Source of the DNA: Channallabes apus
Lineage: Eukaryota; Chordata; Actinopteri; Siluriformes; Clariidae
Direction of reading: 5' to 3'
DNA: 64,000 nucleotides
NCBI GenBank assembly: GCA_030522415.1
Contig: CM060109.1
Coordinates: 6,324,655 to 6,388,654 of the forward strand
Shown here: piece by piece, positions 38,042 to 49,114 of the stretch
Numbering within the stretch: position 1 is the first letter of the stretch
How the letters are laid out: every line of letters begins with the position of its first letter
Notes under the pieces: model-generated
Seen by the model: only the letters and a program-made list of their open reading frames with translations
Database searches by the model: none
What the model was told of the DNA's origin: nothing
Program-made: the position numbers and the translations under genes

Positions 38042-38865
38042 TTACCTTTCAAGGCTTCACTCGATGCTGCGTGAAAACGCTATGAGAACCATTTTGTTGC
38101 GTTGCCGGTCGTTGAAGCATGCTGTGAAAACACGCCAAAGTTTTTGGCTATATATAACCTCTACCAGGTGACGTCATCTGATTAGATGTAGGTGGAGGTT
38201 ATAAAAACAGGTGAGCCGGCAACAACCTCAGATCATTTGTCTTCAGAGCCTTGTTGTGAAGCGTGCTTGTGATAAATAAGAAGGTGTTTAACTCACCAAT
38301 TTGACGAGTTTAAACCCGATATCCCTCCGTGTGTGATAATCCATATCGGAGTGCGATCTCTACACTGCTTCGACTAGTGCTGCGCGCGCCGCGCATTCCG
38401 TGAGAAGCTGCGAGCCGCCGCGCATTCCTGGCTTAAAACTCGAGCATCTGACAGAGCTGCGGCAGACGGAGGTAAGAAAACTCCTTTCTTCCGCGTTGTC
38501 ATCACGAGGATTTCTCTCTTGCTTACCGGAGATGAAAATAGCCTTAAGCACTTAAAAAAAAAAAAAAAAACAAGCAGTAGACGGCAGCTTCTGTCGGGTG
38601 GCCGACAAGGGTCCCCCCCTTAGCTCTCGCCATATGAGTTAACACTTTCATGGAGTAAGCTGTATTCATGCTGTGTTTTTCCTGCCATCGACTTATTTAT
38701 TTATTTAAATATAGTTGATGTGGAAACGCGGGATTATATGATGACGCCCAGATAGCAGAGACGCTTCACAGGCTATCCCTCTCCTGGGACATCATCCTCC
38801 CTGGTAAGCTTATACTTCCTTTATAGCTGTGTAGACTTTTATCTTCCCTGGAGGGAAAAGCTTTT

Positions 38866-39215
38866 CAGGCAGTGGGTCAGCTTGGTGCTCCACTGCACAC
38901 CATGGCGGTTTTGCAGGCCTACCAGGCTGACCTGCTGAGAGACTTGAGTACTGGCGGGGTTCTTCAAGATAAGGTTAGCGATGTCGTTGACTCAGCCGCC
39001 ACTAGGTTCTGGGGCGAAGTTATACGAACAAGCTTTTGGGAAATTCCCTCCCCGCCGTGCTCAAGAGTCGGGATTGTCGGCCACCCAGTCTCGACCGGGT
39101 CTGACTCTTGTGAGGCGTAAACACAAGGAGTGTCTTTTTTTTTGGACTCGGGCACCTCCTTGTAAAAAATTGGGGTGCGCCACGTTTCACTATCTGCCCC
39201 AGGAGGTCAGACTGA
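38866..39215 (+). pseudogene. DIRS gag-like fragment (frameshifted)
   Basis: One frame reads GQLGAPLHTMAVLQAYQADL and LRDLSTGGVL. After a shift, another reads SATQSRPGLTLVRRK and RAPPCKKLG. This matches the order of the gag-like protein of fish DIRS elements as I know it (LHTMAVLQAYQADLLRDL; a proline/arginine tail with PPRKNWG). Broken; no function expected. Confidence 0.7.
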
Positions 39216-39747
39216 TTTAAAAAAAAAAATAAATAAATAAATATATATATATATACTGTATGTGTGTAAAATAAAATAAATGGGGGTGGCCCCCCAATAG
39301 GGAGAGGCACCCAGAATTCCTTTTTAACGAATATGTGTTCTCCCTGGCACCCCCAGGAGGTCGGTGTTTTTGCTCCGCCACCACTGGTGTTCGGGCAACA
39401 CCAGTCTCCAATAGGCTGTTAGTTCTTCGGTTTTTCCTGCCAGGCTTCAGGATGCCGAACATCTAACCCCACCCCCCCACCCCCCGTTTAACCAAGCCGC
39501 CGAAACTTTTGCCCTTTTATGAGATACTGGCAGCGTGGAAGCTACTGCCAAGTATATCTCCTTGGGTACAAAGCACTGGTGAGAGGAACTACAGGATTCA
39601 GTTCTCACTTCACCTTCTGTGTTTTCAATGGCGTGGTCTCCACTTCCATGAAACCAGAAAGTGCGCATCTGCTGACAAGCTGCCGGGGAAGGGGGCCATG
39701 GAACATGTTCCCCCATCAGACAGTGAGTCAGGCTACTACAGTCGGTA

Positions 39748-40480
39748 TTCTTGGTTCCCAAGAGGAACGGGGGCTGCGTCCAATTTTTCAGATTCTGCGG
39801 GCTCTCCCGCTACCTGAAAATCAATGAATACAGTTCAAATGTTGACTGTAAAGGTGATTGCTCTCAACCCTACCAAGCGATTGTTTCTGACAATCGATTT
39901 AAGGACGCTTACTTTCATACAGAAACATTGCCACAACACAGGAAGATCCTGAGGTTCGCTTTCGGGGGCGAAGCTTACCAGTATCGGGTCCTTCCATTGG
40001 TCTAGCTCACCCGCACACATACAAAATGCATGGATTTAGCCCTGGTTCTTACGGGAGTCCCAGGGCATCCAGGGGCTAGTGCTTCGACATCAGCATGTCG
40101 TCCTAGCTCATCTCTGTTCTCAGGACTGGGACGAAGCGTGCTCTTTCCTGTGCAGAGGACAACACATTGGGTGCCATATGGGATTCGGTTGTAAGCGGGC
40201 ACAGCTGTCTCCCGCTCGTATCGAACCCATTCTCAACACCCTCAAGGAAAACAAGCTAGACCAGAAAGTGACCATCACTTTCAGACATCCTAGCTCTCAT
40301 GGCAGCTGTATCCACGATGACACCTTTGGGCCTTCTGCACATGAGAGCATTCCAAGTTGTGGCTAAGAACCAGGGGATATCACTAGGGCCAATCCCCAAT
40401 ATGGGTTACGCGCCAGGTGCTTCGTACCCTTTCTGCGTGGTTCAGACCCCGGTCTCTACTCTGGGTCCCACTCTAAGTTG
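39748..40480 (+). pseudogene. DIRS reverse transcriptase fragment
   Basis: QAIVSDNRFKDAYFHTETLP holds the aspartate of reverse transcriptase motif A, followed by QHRKILRFAFGGEAYQYRVL. After frame breaks, LSPARIEPILNTLKENKLDQ and then LGLLHMRAFQ lead toward the RNase H part. The segment that should carry the YLDD catalytic motif is missing or scrambled around 40020-40100. Inactive. Confidence 0.75.
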
Positions 40481-40600
40481 CTGAGGCTAACGACAGATGC
40501 TTCCCTCACAGGCTGGGGTGCGGTCTCTGATGACCGGTTGCGGTGGACAACACTATGGCAGTCTCATATATTATCGCCAGGACGGACTGTGCTCGCGCCG
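40478..40600 (+). pseudogene. DIRS RNase H start
   Basis: LTTDASLTGWGAVSDDR contains the first RNase H aspartate (TDAS-GWGA). The downstream catalytic residues are absent; sequence after 40600 does not continue the domain. Confidence 0.65.
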
Positions 40601-40779
40601 CTAACAGCTAGCGCACCAGGTCCCTGTCCCTCAGTTCGATTTACATTCCAGCATGGATGTGGGAGCAGTAGTACTGTCCAGTCTATCTCTGACACACGGG
40701 GAATGGTAACCCCACTCCTAAGTAGTCAGGGAGAGATTTTCATGTAGCAAGGCGGACCCCCTGCCTTCCAAGATACAGT

Positions 40780-41965
40780 ATGCTTCGCCTTTTACTGCTC
40801 TTCAGATTTACGTCCACCGCATCAGCTAGTGGCGTAGGTCAGAGCAGCTTCTACATGTTTTGGATGAGAGATGCTATTGTCCTCTCCTACGAGGAGCGAG
40901 GGTTCACTTCGCCTCTAGGAATCAGGGCCCTTTCAACCTTGGGGATTGCCTCATCTATTGCATTAGCAAGATGTATTCCCCTGCAGCAAGTATCTGCTAA
41001 ACAGGTAAACCCAGTCCACTGCCGAATTGTTTCAGTGCTGGAGTTTCCGTCCTCGGGTCTGTGCCCTAGTACTCTCAGGACGTACGTGACTGCATCCTCT
41101 CTCAACTATCTTCCGAATGCTCTATAAACCCAACAGGCACCCTATTGCTTTTGAAGCCTTCTGTCCTCCGCGCTTACAGCTTCGGAGCAGGAGAGACTTC
41201 ACTTGCTGTGTCCAGCTTGTGCTCTTTAGATCTACGTCCACCGCATCAGCTAGTGGCGTAGGTCAGAGCAGCTTCTACATGCTTTGGATGAGAGATGCTA
41301 TTGCCCTCTCCTATGAGGCGCGTGGGCTCACTTCGCCTCTAGGAATCAGGGCTCATTCAACCAGGGGATCGCCTCAGCTATTGGATTAGCAAGAGGTATT
41401 CCCCTGCAACAAGTGTGTGCCAAGCAGGTAGACCCAGTCCACTGCCGAAATGTTTCAGTGCTGGAGCTTCTGCAGGAAAGACTTGTCCTTGGGCTTGTGC
41501 CCTAGTACCCTCAGGATGTTCTTAGCTGCATTGTTGAAGCCTTCTGTCCTCCGCCTTTTACAGCTTCGGAGCAGGAGAAACTTCACTTACTGTCCAGTAT
41601 GTGCTCTTCAGATTCACGTCCACCGCATCAGCTAGTGGCGTAAGTCAGAGCGCCACTATACTGGGTGAGAGATGCATATTGCCCTCTCCTATGAGGCGCG
41701 TGGGTTCACTTCGCCTCTGGGAAGCAGGGCTCACCCGACCAGGGTGATCGTCCCAGTCTCACCAGCAGGAGGTATCCCCTGCAGTAATTGTGTGGCGCGA
41801 AGGGTTGGTCCTCCCCGCACACATTTCTTACATTTATAATCTGGATGTTCATGCTACTCCGGGCACACTGCCCCCGAGTTAGCTGCCCAGGCATAGTTCT
41901 GAGACCTTCTTGGCTTTGTGCGCACACACTACACAACCTTGGGGTCCAGACACCTGTAGTGCGGC
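40780..41965 (+). pseudogene. DIRS tyrosine recombinase, internally triplicated and broken
   Basis: Pieces such as PVCALQIHVHRIS, FTSPLGIRAHSTRG and WSSPHTFLTF match the C-terminal half of DIRS tyrosine recombinases, where RAHSTRG holds the HxxR-type catalytic residues. A segment containing ACGTCCACCGCATCAGCTAG occurs three times (about 40810, 41233, 41619), so the region has been tandemly duplicated. All copies have stops or shifts. Confidence 0.75.
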
Positions 41966-42033
41966 AGCGTTAGTATTCTCGTTCCCATAGCGTTTTCACG
42001 CAGCATCGAGTGAAGCCTTGAAAGGGAACATCT

Positions 42034-42349
42034 CGGGTTACATTGCTGTAACCCTGTTCCCTGAAAGGCGGGAACGAGATGCTGCGTGAAAACGCTATGG
42101 GAACCATTTTGTCACGTTGCCGGTCGTTGAAGCATGCTGTGAAAACACGCCAAAGTTTTTGGCTATATATAACCTCTACCAGGTGACGTCATCTGATTAG
42201 ATGTAGGTGGAGGTTATAAAAACACGTGAGCCGGCAACAACCCCAGATTAATTTGTCTGAACAGCCGTCCGGTCACGTGGTAGTGCGACATTCGGACGCA
42301 GCATCTCGTTCCCGCCTTTCAGGGAACAGGGTTACAGCAATGTAACCCG
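42034..42349. mobile_element. 316-bp unit with perfect 54-bp inverted ends
   Basis: 42034-42087 (CGGGTTACATTGCTGTAACC ... GCTGCGT) and 42296-42349 are exact inverted copies. The middle repeats the left end of the DIRS element: 38063-38247 and 42079-42260 are about 95% identical by eye, both with GGCTATATATAACCTCTACC. It lies six bases from the end of the DIRS element. It may be an end-to-end DIRS derivative or a non-autonomous element that uses DIRS ends. Confidence 0.8.
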
Positions 42350-42544
42350 ATACGTTTAGTTCACTTTAATTTGGTTTAATCCAGCAATCACTCATTTAAA
42401 AACATGTGAATTAAAGAATATGTTTTTTTACAGTAAAAAAAACAACTGTACACATCTGGCAGGAAACAATCTCAGTGATATAAACATTGCTCTGTTTTAT
42501 GTTACTCATATCTAATATCTTCTAAAATATTAAGCCAAAAATAA

Positions 42545-42620
42545 GAAGGACAATAAATAAATAAATAAATACATTAATTGAAAAATAATAAATAAATAAA
42601 TAAATAAATAAATAAATAGA
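42545..42620. repeat. AAAT tetranucleotide repeat
   Basis: (AAAT)n in two blocks split by a short AT-rich piece. Confidence 0.9.
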
Positions 42621-42819
42621 CAGATAGGTCCTTGATTTATGTTTTATTCAGTTATGTGTCTGATATAATTCTACAAAAAGCATGTCTAAAACGTACTGAT
42701 ATCGAGTTACACTCTAGTTTAGTTTAGTTTCATCAAATTTGTAGTCGGCTTTAACGTTCTCGGTAACTACAGTCACAAGACACACAACACACAACACAAG
42801 AAAAGACTGAACGTTCAGA

Positions 42820-42823
42820 AATA

Positions 42824-42873
<50 letters not shown>

Positions 42874-42971
42874 GGTGTGTGCGTGTGTGTGTATTAGTCT
42901 CTTGATGGTGAACCTGAGCGTGCAACTGCTTTTTCATTGTGGTTTAGAGAGAATGAGACAGAGAGAGATAA

Positions 42972-43027
<56 letters not shown>

Positions 43028-43040
43028 GGAGAGAGAGATG
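42820..43040. repeat. AT, GT and GA microsatellites in series
   Basis: (TA)n at 42826-42853, (GT)n to about 42893, then imperfect (GA)n at 42957-43040. Confidence 0.9.
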
Positions 43041-43387
43041 GAAAGAGTGGCAGACAGGGTAAAACAAAAAGAGGAAAAAAGGAAACAATGATAGAGACCG
43101 ACACTCAAAAATAAAGAGAAAGACAGAACGACATTCTGACACTAAAGAAATGAGATAATGAGTAAAATGAGGATATTTTACACTAGAATGAAAAATAGAA
43201 AGAAAGAAAGAAAAGGAGATTTTGCGAAAGAGACTGTATGGTGTGAAAGATGAATCGATTTAGAGACTAAAAGAAAAAGGGATTTTTTTTACAATACAAT
43301 GTTAAAGATAAAGCCATTTGAGACTAAAAGAAAGAAAGAAACAAAGAAAGAATGAAAGAAACAGAGATTTTTAAAGAGACAGAGTAA

Positions 43388-43389
<2 letters not shown>

Positions 43390-43446
<57 letters not shown>

Positions 43447-43593
43447 GGGAATAATAAACAAAAAATGCTAAACTTTAAAAAATAAAATAATGGACATGAA
43501 AGAAAGAAAAAGATTTTTGAGAGATACAGTATGGTGCAAAACATATATAAAGAGATTTTGAGACCGAGTGGGATTGAATAACGACACAGACTA

Positions 43594-43628
<35 letters not shown>
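43390..43628. repeat. Two GA microsatellites
   Basis: (GA)n at 43390-43441 and 43592-43628, separated by AAAG-rich sequence. Confidence 0.9.
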
Positions 43629-43630
<2 letters not shown>

Positions 43631-43877
43631 TGGAAGGCAATGGAGAATGGGGAAAAGTCAAGCAGAAGACAGACATACAGTTATAAAATAAAGAGGGTGA
43701 AGTAGAGTAAGAGTTGGTTGATGGATGACGGACGCTCTGAGTAATCTGGAGTCAATCTGTTTCTCTGTTAAATGTCCAGGAGCCGTGTAGTGGATATAAA
43801 GTGCACTCTGTGGGCCTTAAACACCGTGTTCTGCCCCGGGTAGAGCACATGTTCAGTACCGTCTGGGCCTCGGGTGA

Positions 43878-43878
<1 letters not shown>

Positions 43879-43936
<58 letters not shown>
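43879..43936. repeat. TG microsatellite
   Basis: About 28 GT units with one TTT interruption. Confidence 0.95.
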
Positions 43937-43938
<2 letters not shown>

Positions 43939-44187
43939 AGGGAAAAACATTACATCGAAATATCACTAACATGAAAGGCATTACATTGAGTAAACAAATG
44001 AGAATGAATCGAAACATTAAAGTTCATCACATAGACACACAATCTCTCTCTCACACACACACTCACACACTGAAAATGGGCCTCCTGGCAGCGTTTCACA
44101 GAGTTGCATCATGTTTAAAGCTTTGAATGCTTATTAAGGGATTTAGACTTTCTCTTCCTGAACGGTGCAGGAGTGTAAAGTCGGCTA

Positions 44188-44346
<159 letters not shown>

Positions 44347-45129
44347 TCAGAAAGATCATACAGGATGGAGGAAAATACAATACAGAATAATGTACCATCA
44401 TAGGGTTAGAAAGATTAGGTTTCTTGTTAATACTTCAGTTCCAGCTCTGGTTCCTTATCATCAGGTGCCATATATCATTAATTCATACTTGTTTATTGTT
44501 CTGGTCTTCCACCTATTGTCTTTGTATCACCTCCTCACCCAGGCTGGGCCAAATACACGACAGGTAATTAAACATATTACTGTACATCGATTACATCAGA
44601 GAACTTCGTCCAACTCAACCAGGATTCAGCTAACAGACGACCATCTGAGAAGGGGTTTACCAAATCTAAAGGATTCAGATCATGGAGGGAAAAAAAAGAC
44701 ACTAATCTCCACCCACAGACATTGTCCCCACCAGTTTGTCCTTTTGAAGGAAAAGCACTCTTATTTTAAAAAACAAAACAAAATGGTTCCTCGATGACTT
44801 GGTTTATGTGGAACCATTTTATGATAGAAAAACATACACTGTTAAGAGGTTCTGCACAGAATCATTAAGTGTGACAATGTAACATAGGAACTTTGTGGGT
44901 TCCCTTTATGAGACAACTTAAAATAAAATAAAAAAAATAAAGGTTCAAGGTGGAACATCTTTATAAACATAGGAAACTTTAACCATCGGACCCAAAAGAA
45001 ACCTGGAACTATTTTATTCAGTGCCTTTTATAGATTTAGAATTTTAGTCCACTTCCTTATTTTGGTACAGTATATGCTAATGTTTTACATGTTAATACTG
45101 TATATTTGATTGCAAATTTTTTAATGCCT

Positions 45130-45305
45130 TCTTGACTGATTACGGTTGATTGGTTGGTTGATTGTTTGCTTGGTTGGTTGGGTTCTTTGTTGGTTCGTTG
45201 ATTGATTGATTGATTGATCGATTAGTCAGTTTGTTTGTTGACTGAATGATTGATTGGTTGATTGATTGATCGACTGATTGATTTGTTGAATGAATGAGTG
45301 ATTGG
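45130..45305. repeat. Degenerate TTGATTGG/TTGATTGA repeat
   Basis: Tetranucleotide-type units (GGTT, GATT) in drifted tandem array; the SINE at 45308 abuts it. Confidence 0.85.
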
Positions 45306-45307
45306 TT

Positions 45308-45490
45308 GAGGCTCTGAGCTACTGATCAAAAGGTTAACAGTTCAAGCCCCAGGTTCACCAAGCTGCCACTGTTGGTTCCTTGTTCAAGGCTTTTAACCCT
45401 GTCTTCTCCTGGTGCTGACCCTGCCCTCTGACCTCATCTTTCTACCTGGGATATGCAAAGAAAGAATGTTGCATTGCAGTAAGGTATATG
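45308..45490 (+). mobile_element. tRNA-derived SINE, lacking the 5' end
   Basis: GAGCTACTGATCAAAAGGTT, CAGTTCAAGCCCCAGG, CAAGCTGCCACTGTTGG and CCTGGGATATGC; same family as 4668. Confidence 0.75.
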
Positions 45491-45747
45491 TGACCCACAA
45501 AGGCTTAACTTAACTGGTTGTTTGATTTATTTGTCATTTGTTTGACTGAATGGTTAATTGGTTGGTTGTTGATGACCGTTGACAATGGGTGCCTAAACAC
45601 TAAATTTTTATTATTCTCTCTCTCTAATAATAAAATGTGTAACACAAGGAATGTTGAAGACAAGAGTTGTACAATATACAATACGGTGAAGTTAACAATT
45701 TTCAACCATGTTTTTAAGTCAGGTGTTTTCCCAAAGACTGCTAGTTA

Positions 45748-45999
<252 letters not shown>

Positions 46000-46720
46000 T
46001 CAATTAAACATGTTCTCAGTGTCTGTTCCCCAAACCTACAGTACACTTCCTATCTGGATATAGTCCATTACTAAAAGATCATTGCACTAATGTTTCTGTG
46101 GAACAAGATGAGACTCTGCGACATTGTGAATCAGAAGACGAAGCACTATCTAGAGAGAGAGAGAGAGAGAAAGTTAAATTAACTGTGGGGTGCAGAGATT
46201 ACACATTCAAGTAATTAATTAGGTCTTTCTTCAGCATGGTGCGATGAGAATTAAAATGGGAAGAATGACAAAAGCCTGAGGGGATCAAAGAGCAGCTGAA
46301 ATATGAGAATGAGACAGAGATAAGGGTGGAGCAGAATAAGAAGTTTCAGGAACAACAGGAGTCAAATATGGAGTAAAGGGAAAAAAGGAAGAAGAAGATG
46401 ATGATAAAGATAAAGCCGAGCTGATAATATTGCCGCGAGAGAGAAGGAATTGGGATGGAAATGGAAAAAAAAAAATCAGAAAGGATGACGAAGATCAAGT
46501 AAAGAGAGTTAAAAAAGAATAGAGGAGAAAAGAAAATGACGGTGAGAATGTGGTTTCTCGGCCCTCAGCACGTCCCTGGACTCATCACCGGCATCTGATT
46601 AAAGCAGAATAGCAGTTCTTGAATTAACCCGAGTTCAGAACCGAGAGTCTTAAAGGGAAAAAAAGTTTAAAAAGGTGAACATGGAGGGAAAATAAAAGAG
46701 TGGACAATAAGTGTATGAAT

Positions 46721-47930
46721 ACATGGAGCTGTCCACTAAAGCCGGTGCTGAAATAGATAAACGTGAAAGATGCTCAATGCTGTTTATTTTCTTTTGCTTA
46801 TTACCTCCCTCTATTTCTACTTCATCTCTACCTACTTTTCTTCCTTCCAACTTTTTTCATTCTTCCCCAAATTCATTCTTTTTTTTCACCCATTCACCCC
46901 TGCTCTCTCACTCACTCTCTCTCTTTCTTTCTGTCTCATCTTTCCTTCCACCCTTTCATTCTTTATTCCTTTCTTCATTTTTCCTTTCCTTAGCCAAGCC
47001 CTCTCTTTTTCCATTCTTTCTTTCCCAACTACACCACTTCCCTCCTAGTTTCTTTCCCATTTTCATATTCCCTCTCTCTCTCTCTCTTCCTTCCCTCCTT
47101 TCTTCCCTTTGTGAGAGGAATGTTGTTCATGCTGCATGACTACATGGAGCTGTCCACTGAAGCCGGTGGATCTGAAATAGATAAACGTGAAAGATGCTCA
47201 ATGCTGTTTATTTTCTTTTGCTTATTTCTCTCTCTCTCTTTTTCTCCTTCATTCTATCTCTTCCTCTAAATGGAATCTAAATCTGCTTCATTTTCCCTTC
47301 CTTCTTTTCTCCCTTACAACTTTTTTATTCTTTCCTAAATTAATTCCTTTTTTCACTCTTTCACCCCAGCTCTTTCTTTTTTTAATCCTTCCTTAATTTT
47401 TCTTTCCTTAGTCCCCTCTTTCAACGTGAAAGATGCTCAACACTGTTCATTTTCTTTTGCTCATAACTTTCCTCTATTTCTCTTTCTCTTTTTCATAATA
47501 AAAAAAAAATCTGCTTCATTTTCACTCCACTTCTGTTCTCCTCCTCTTCCATCCCCTTACTACTTTTCTTTTTATCTTTTAATTTTACTCCTCCCTTCTT
47601 TTCTTCCATCCAACTTCGTCCGTTCTTCTTTAAAGTCTTCTTTTTAACTTTTCACCGCTGCTCTCTTCCTTTATTTCCCTCTCTTGACTTTCTTGCCATA
47701 ATTTATCTATCCTTGAGCCTTCTCTTTTTCCATTCCTTCTTTCCTTCTTCAAACATTACTCCTTTCCTTGTTTCCTTCATCCCTTACTCCCTCCCTCTCA
47801 TCCTTGCCTCCTTTCTTTTCTCATTCCTTTCTTCCCTTTGTGAGAGGAATGTTGTTCATTGTTCATAATGCATGACTATACGGAGCTGTCCACTAAAGCC
47901 AGTGCTGAAATAGTTAAACCTGAAAGATGC
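46721..47930. repeat. Tandem repeat with a conserved head and a pyrimidine-rich body
   Basis: The head ACATGGAGCTGTCCACTAAA through AACGTGAAAGATGCTCAATG occurs at 46721 and 47142. A head without its start lies at 47423, and a diverged head at about 47877. Bodies are C/T-rich, each with a block like GGAATCTAAATCTGCTTCAT, and units end with TTTGTGAGAGGAATGTTGTT (47109, 47838). Spacing between the AACGTGAAAG points is 424, 239 and 494 bp. Confidence 0.8.
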
Positions 47931-48572
47931 TGCATCACAACGCAGTGCTTTTCATCTCCGTTATTATTTTTTTTCTTTAAAAACAGCAGATACAAAGCTG
48001 CTTTAAATTCATAAGAAACGCTCTGCATTCACTCAATCCAAACATCCTGACCTGTCAGCCAAGCCGTCCTTTTACACTTTAAAAATACTTCTAGATGCTC
48101 AGTAAACTCACATCATTAGACAGATATGCGGTCGCGTTTATCGTGCGCGTGTTGGCGTCACGCTGCACCTCGCTCGCGCTTCTCTGAATTTATTTGACTT
48201 TATTTTATTTTTTCGCATAAAGAGCAGTGAACATGTTCACACAGCTTGAGGCAACACAGCTGCAGGAGCAACGTGGGGTCAATGCCCACAGGTGTTAAAC
48301 ACACACACACACATACACTCACACACACACTGACTCGTGACCCATCCTCCTACATACACACACTTCTCCAAGTGTTTACTATTAAACTGGAATTAAAGAA
48401 AATGGGAAAAGAATTGTAAAAAAGTACACACACACCCACACATGCACACACATTTGTGCTATGTGTTATTTGAGTAGAGGTCAAGGGGTCAACAAGCAGC
48501 AGATGGATAGTACAGGTTGTTTTACTCCAGCACCGCATTAACATCTTCAACACTGGACATCTGTGAGTTTTT

Positions 48573-48610
<38 letters not shown>

Positions 48611-48779
48611 TAGTGATAACAGTCTCTATGATGTTCGTAATGCATTTCTACCAAACCTCTTAAGACTTCCTCGACTCTGAAGGGCTTGAGAGATTCCCAG
48701 AAGGAGGACACACTTCCTGTCCTTCTGAACAGCTAGAGCTGAGCTCCTCTTCCATCTTACTCAGTCTGATTCTTTTTGT

Positions 48780-49112
48780 GTTTCCTTCCTTCCTTGTTCC
48801 CTACTTCATCCTTTTCTCCCTTCTGTTCTTCCTTGCTTTCTTAATTCTTCCCTAAATCATTTCTTTTAGGGTTTGGTATTGGTTTTTGTTTCTTTCTATT
48901 GTTCTCTCTCTCTTTCTCCTTCACTCTAATTGCAATATAAATGCTTATTTTTACGTCCCTCCCTCCTTCAATCCTTCCTTACTTTCTAATTCCGTCCCCG
49001 ACTTCCTTCCTTCATACTTTCTTTGACCCTTTCAACTTTCCTTCTTCTTTTTGTTCTTCCTTCCGTCCTTCTTATTTCATCCTTTAATTCTTACATTTCT
49101 TCACTTCTTTAG
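48780..49112. repeat. Pyrimidine-rich repeat, left flank of the Tc1 insertion
   Basis: TTCCTTCCTTCC-type sequence with a GTTCTCTCTCTCTTTCTCCT block like those at 47230 and 50720. It appears to be a diverged unit of the array interrupted by the transposon. Confidence 0.6.
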
Positions 49113-49114
49113 TA

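Larger units (their letters stand above)
38047..42028 (+). mobile_element. Decayed DIRS-like (tyrosine recombinase) retrotransposon
   Basis: It lies opposite to erbb4 inside an intron. The first about 47 bases (CCTTTCAAGGCTTCACTCGA, then TGCTGCGTGAAAACGCTATG) recur inverted at 41982-42028, giving DIRS-style inverted ends rather than LTRs. Between them, in order, are recognisable but broken pieces of a gag-like protein, a reverse transcriptase, an RNase H start and a tyrosine recombinase, all resembling the DIRS elements of fish. A TATA-like GGCTATATATAACC lies at about 38148. Many stops and frameshifts make it inactive. Confidence 0.85.

Noticed and set aside
38047..42349. LTR retrotransposon with 185-bp direct repeats at each end
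   Set aside because: Ends are inverted as well as direct, the coding remnants include a tyrosine recombinase and not a DDE integrase, and the order matches DIRS-type elements.
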